From Chromatiales bacterium (GTDB taxonomy: Bacteria > Pseudomonadota > Gammaproteobacteria > Chromatiales > Chromatiaceae), in assembly GCA_024762485.1 (NCBI GenBank), contig JANTHH010000135.1:1-7533 (forward strand): 7,533 nucleotides of DNA, written 5' to 3'. This document shows positions 5,259 through 7,533 of this stretch, piece after piece. The translations under genes and the position numbers were made by a program. The notes below the pieces were generated by a model, which was given only the letters and a program-made list of their open reading frames with translations, made no database searches and had not been told where the DNA came from. The first letter of the stretch is position 1; every line of letters begins with the position of its first letter.

Positions 5259-6116
5259 ATGTGTGATACCTGCGGCTGTAACCTGACCCACGGCAACGCG
5301 CACCTGGTGCAGTCCGGCGGCAGGCTGGCCACCACCGACGACGGCAGGGCCGCGGTCAGCGTGCTGGACGGCCTGCTGGCCGAGAACGATCACCAGGCGG
5401 CGCACAACCGCGAGCACTTCGACGCCAACGGGGTGCTGGCCATCAACCTCATGTCCTCGCCCGGCTCGGGCAAGACGGCCCTGCTGGAGGCCACCGCGCG
5501 CGCCCTCGGCGGCGAGGTACGTATGGCGGTCATCGAGGGCGACCTGGAGACCGAGAACGACGCCCGGCGGATCCGCGAGCAGGGTATCCCGGCGGTGCAG
5601 ATCACCACCGGCACCGCCTGCCATCTCGATGCCCACATGGTGCACCAGGCGCTGCACCACATGGACCTGTCGGGGCTGGACATCGTCTTCATCGAGAACG
5701 TCGGCAACCTGGTGTGCCCGGCCAGCTTCGACCTCGGCCACCACCGCAACGTCACCCTGCTGTCGGTCACCGAGGGCGACGACAAGCCCGCCAAGTACCC
5801 GGTGATGTTCCGCGCCGCCGACCTGATGCTGGTGACCAAGTGCGACCTGCTGGCGGTGCTGGACGACTTCGATCCCCGTGCCGCCGAGCAACGCCTGCGC
5901 CAGCTGGCCAACCCGGCGCCGGTGCTGGATATGGCGGCGAAAAACGGTGACGGCATCGATGCCTGGCTCGACTGGCTGCGTGCCGAGCTGGCCGCCCAGC
6001 GCGCCCGCGTGGCACAGGGACAGACCGCGCGCCCGGCGATGCAGCCCGACGGCGCCCGTCTGCACGCCCACGGTCATGACCACGACCACCACCCGCACGA
6101 TCACGTCCATCCATGA
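5259..6116 (+). CDS. hypB: Hydrogenase nickel-insertion GTPase HypB
   Basis: HypB is the GTPase that drives nickel insertion by HypA. The protein is 285 residues and begins MCDTCGCN, the high-affinity CxxCGC nickel motif. The GTPase domain has Walker A SSPGSGKT (66-73), EGDLETENDA (93-102), the FIENVGNLVCP region (144-154) and a TKCD base-recognition motif (193-196). The metal site between subunits, Cys121, His122 and Cys153, matches E. coli Cys166, His167 and Cys198. The last 17 residues carry nine histidines (269-284), probably a nickel store. In rhizobial HypB the histidine-rich stretch is N-terminal, between the CxxCGC motif and the GTPase domain; here it is at the far end. The ribosome site GGAG lies eight bases before the ATG. 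The stop overlaps the hypD start (ATGA). Confidence 0.97.
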   Translation: MCDTCGCNLTHGNAHLVQSGGRLATTDDGRAAVSVLDGLLAENDHQAAHNREHFDANGVLAINLMSSPGSGKTALLEATARALGGEVRMAVIEGDLETENDARRIREQGIPAVQITTGTACHLDAHMVHQALHHMDLSGLDIVFIENVGNLVCPASFDLGHHRNVTLLSVTEGDDKPAKYPVMFRAADLMLVTKCDLLAVLDDFDPRAAEQRLRQLANPAPVLDMAAKNGDGIDAWLDWLRAELAAQRARVAQGQTARPAMQPDGARLHAHGHDHDHHPHDHVHP

Positions 6117-7222
6117 GTGACGACGCGCGCACCTGGCTGGCGCGGCTGCAGGCCCTGGACCTGCCGCGGCGGGTGCGCATCCTCAACGTCTGCGGCGGGC
6201 ACGAGCGGTCGATCACCCAGGCCGGCCTGCGTGGCATCCTCCCGGCCAATGTCGAGCTGATCCCCGGCCCGGGCTGCCCGGTGTGTGTCTGCCCGGAGGA
6301 GGCCATCTACCAGGCCATGCAGCTGGCGCTGCGCGACGGTGTCATCCTGCTCGCCTTCGGCGACATGCTGCGGGTGCCGGTGAACGTGCCGAAGGACGAG
6401 CCGCGCTCGCTGGAGCAGGCCAGGGCCGCAGGCGCCGACATCCGGCCCATCGCCTCGCCGCTGGAGGCGGTGCAGGTGGCCCGCGACCATCCTGATCGCC
6501 AGGTGGTGTTCTTCGCCGCCGGCTTCGAGACCACCTTCGCCCCGGTGGCGGCGATGGTCGCCGCCGGTCTGCCCGACAACCTGCTGCTGCTCAGTGCTGG
6601 CCGGCTCACCTGGCCGGCGGTGGCCATGCTGCTGGACGGTCAGGCGCCCGGCTTCGATGCCCTGGTGGCGCCGGGTCATGTCGCCACCGTGATGGGGCCG
6701 GAGGAATGGGCCTTCGTGCCAGGGCAATACCGCATCCCCACCGCGGTGGCAGGGTTTTCCGCCGGGAGCCTGCTGGCCGCCTTCTACTCGGTGCTGCGCC
6801 AGCTGATCGAGGACCGGCCATTCCTCGACAACTGCTATCCCGAGGTGGTGCGCGAGGGCGGCAATGCCACGGCGCGGCGGCTGCTGGAGGAGGTGTTCGC
6901 GGTGGGCGAGGCCAACTGGCGCGGCATCGGCCCCATCCCCGCCTCGGGCTTTATCCTGCGGGAACGCTATGCCGCCCACGATGCCAGCCGCCGGCTGCCC
7001 GACCACACCGATGCCACGCGCCGCCGGGTGGGGGAGATGCCGCCGGGCTGCGACTGCGCGCGGGTGGTGCTGGGGCAGATCTATCCCACCGGCTGCCGTC
7101 TGTACGGCCGCGCCTGCACACCGCGCAACCCGGTGGGGCCCTGCATGGTGTCCGACGAGGGCGCCTGCCGCATCTGGTGGGCCGGCGGCATCCGCGAACC
7201 GGAGCCCGGCACCGCCGCCTGA
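6113..7222 (+). CDS. hypD: Hydrogenase maturation iron-sulfur protein HypD
   Basis: HypD is the scaffold on which, with HypC, the Fe(CN)2CO group is assembled. The protein is 369 residues, the usual length. It has NVCGGHE with Cys27 (E. coli Cys41), GPGCPVCV with Cys55 and Cys58 (E. coli Cys69 and Cys72), FGDMLRVP, GFETT (137-141) and APGHVATVMG. The C-terminal iron-sulfur region has Cys313, Cys315, Cys328, Cys335, Cys344 and Cys352 in GCDC, PTGC, ACTP, PVGPCMVSDEGAC. A further cysteine, Cys60, directly follows the CPVC motif, and CGGHER replaces the CGGHT of E. coli-type HypD; these suggest a distinct HypD subgroup. It has no ribosome site of its own and starts in the ATGA overlap with hypB, so translation is probably coupled. 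Confidence 0.97.
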   Translation: MSDDARTWLARLQALDLPRRVRILNVCGGHERSITQAGLRGILPANVELIPGPGCPVCVCPEEAIYQAMQLALRDGVILLAFGDMLRVPVNVPKDEPRSLEQARAAGADIRPIASPLEAVQVARDHPDRQVVFFAAGFETTFAPVAAMVAAGLPDNLLLLSAGRLTWPAVAMLLDGQAPGFDALVAPGHVATVMGPEEWAFVPGQYRIPTAVAGFSAGSLLAAFYSVLRQLIEDRPFLDNCYPEVVREGGNATARRLLEEVFAVGEANWRGIGPIPASGFILRERYAAHDASRRLPDHTDATRRRVGEMPPGCDCARVVLGQIYPTGCRLYGRACTPRNPVGPCMVSDEGACRIWWAGGIREPEPGTAA

Positions 7223-7228
7223 GCGCCC

Positions 7229-7533
7229 ATGAGCCAGGCCCCCCATTCCAACGAGGTCGCCGCGAAAACCGCCACCGAGTCGCCCATAGCGTGTCGTCTG
7301 TTGATCGGTGGCCAGGTGCAGGGCGTGGGCTTCCGCCCCTTTGTCTATCGACTGGCCCGTGAACACGGCCTGGCCGGCGAGGTGCGCAACCTGCGCGGCC
7401 GGGTGGAGATCCGCCTCGAGGGTCCGCCGCTGCAGATCGAGGCCTTCCAGCAACAGCTGCTCGGCCGCCCGCCGGCCATCGCCCGGCCGCACCTGATCGA
7501 ACGACAGGCCGCAACGCCTCGCGGCGACAGCGG
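7229..7533 (+). CDS. hypF: Carbamoyltransferase HypF, N-terminal part (cut by window edge)
   Basis: HypF transfers a carbamoyl group from carbamoyl phosphate to HypE, the source of the cyanide ligands of the NiFe site. Only about 101 residues are in the window, against about 750 in the family. They cover the N-terminal acylphosphatase domain: GGQVQGVGFRPFVYRLA (27-43) with catalytic Arg36, and VRNLRGRVEI with catalytic Asn54, spaced 18 apart as in acylphosphatases. The acylphosphatase domain is preceded by about 20 residues that look like an unstructured extension. A free-standing acylphosphatase is possible in principle, but the RPFVYRLA sequence and place after hypD indicate HypF. It starts six bases after the hypD stop. 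Confidence 0.93.
   Translation, partial: MSQAPHSNEVAAKTATESPIACRLLIGGQVQGVGFRPFVYRLAREHGLAGEVRNLRGRVEIRLEGPPLQIEAFQQQLLGRPPAIARPHLIERQAATPRGDS

Noticed and set aside
4779..6110. A 443-codon open frame on the minus strand opposite hypA and hypB
   Set aside because: The plus-strand genes are full-length with all motifs. The antisense translation is low-complexity and matches no family I recognise, as expected opposite GC-rich coding DNA.
6101..7492. A 463-codon open frame on the minus strand opposite hypD and hypF
   Set aside because: Same reason: it is a shadow of confirmed genes, with a composition dominated by Gly, Ala, His and Arg.

Overview
The window looks like chromosomal DNA from a GC-rich gammaproteobacterium, possibly a sulfur-oxidising or purple-sulfur lineage. 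That placement is an inference from gene content and from protein resemblance recalled from memory, not from a search. The mix of genes is haem biosynthesis, a DsrC/TusE-fold protein and a [NiFe]-hydrogenase maturation operon. There are no mobile elements, RNA genes or CRISPR arrays that I can see, and almost all of the DNA is coding.

Layout. Positions 1-1405 (minus strand) hold hemC followed by the 5' part of hemD, joined by a GTGA overlap, with a plausible promoter and a striking palindrome just upstream of hemC. Divergent from hemC (plus strand, 1517-2361) is a two-gene unit: an exported DUF302-family protein and a thioredoxin with a WCGPC active site, again joined by GTGA. A small DUF5335-type protein follows (2441-2779) and ends at a strong two-way terminator at 2829-2866. 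Converging on that terminator from the right is the most unusual gene here (2894-3991, minus). It is an apparently uninterrupted fusion of an HPF/RaiA-like ribosome-hibernation domain to sigma-70 region 2-like and region 4-like domains. Upstream of it on the same strand is a DsrC/TusE-family protein (4083-4433) that lacks the C-terminal cysteine of true DsrC and TusE. An intrinsic terminator lies between the two, just 16 bases before the ribosome binding site of the fusion gene.

A 182-base divergent intergenic region then leads into hypC-hypA-hypB-hypD-hypF (plus strand, 4616 to the window end, hypF cut). These genes overlap or nearly touch and form an operon for building the NiFe(CN)2CO site of [NiFe]-hydrogenases. 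HypF makes the cyanide ligand with HypE (not in the window). HypC and HypD assemble Fe(CN)2CO. HypA and HypB deliver nickel. HypB carries a histidine-rich tail at its C-terminus. No hydrogenase structural gene is in view.

The best candidate for something little described is the HPF-sigma fusion protein, together with its location downstream of a terminator and of a DsrC-like protein with one cysteine missing.
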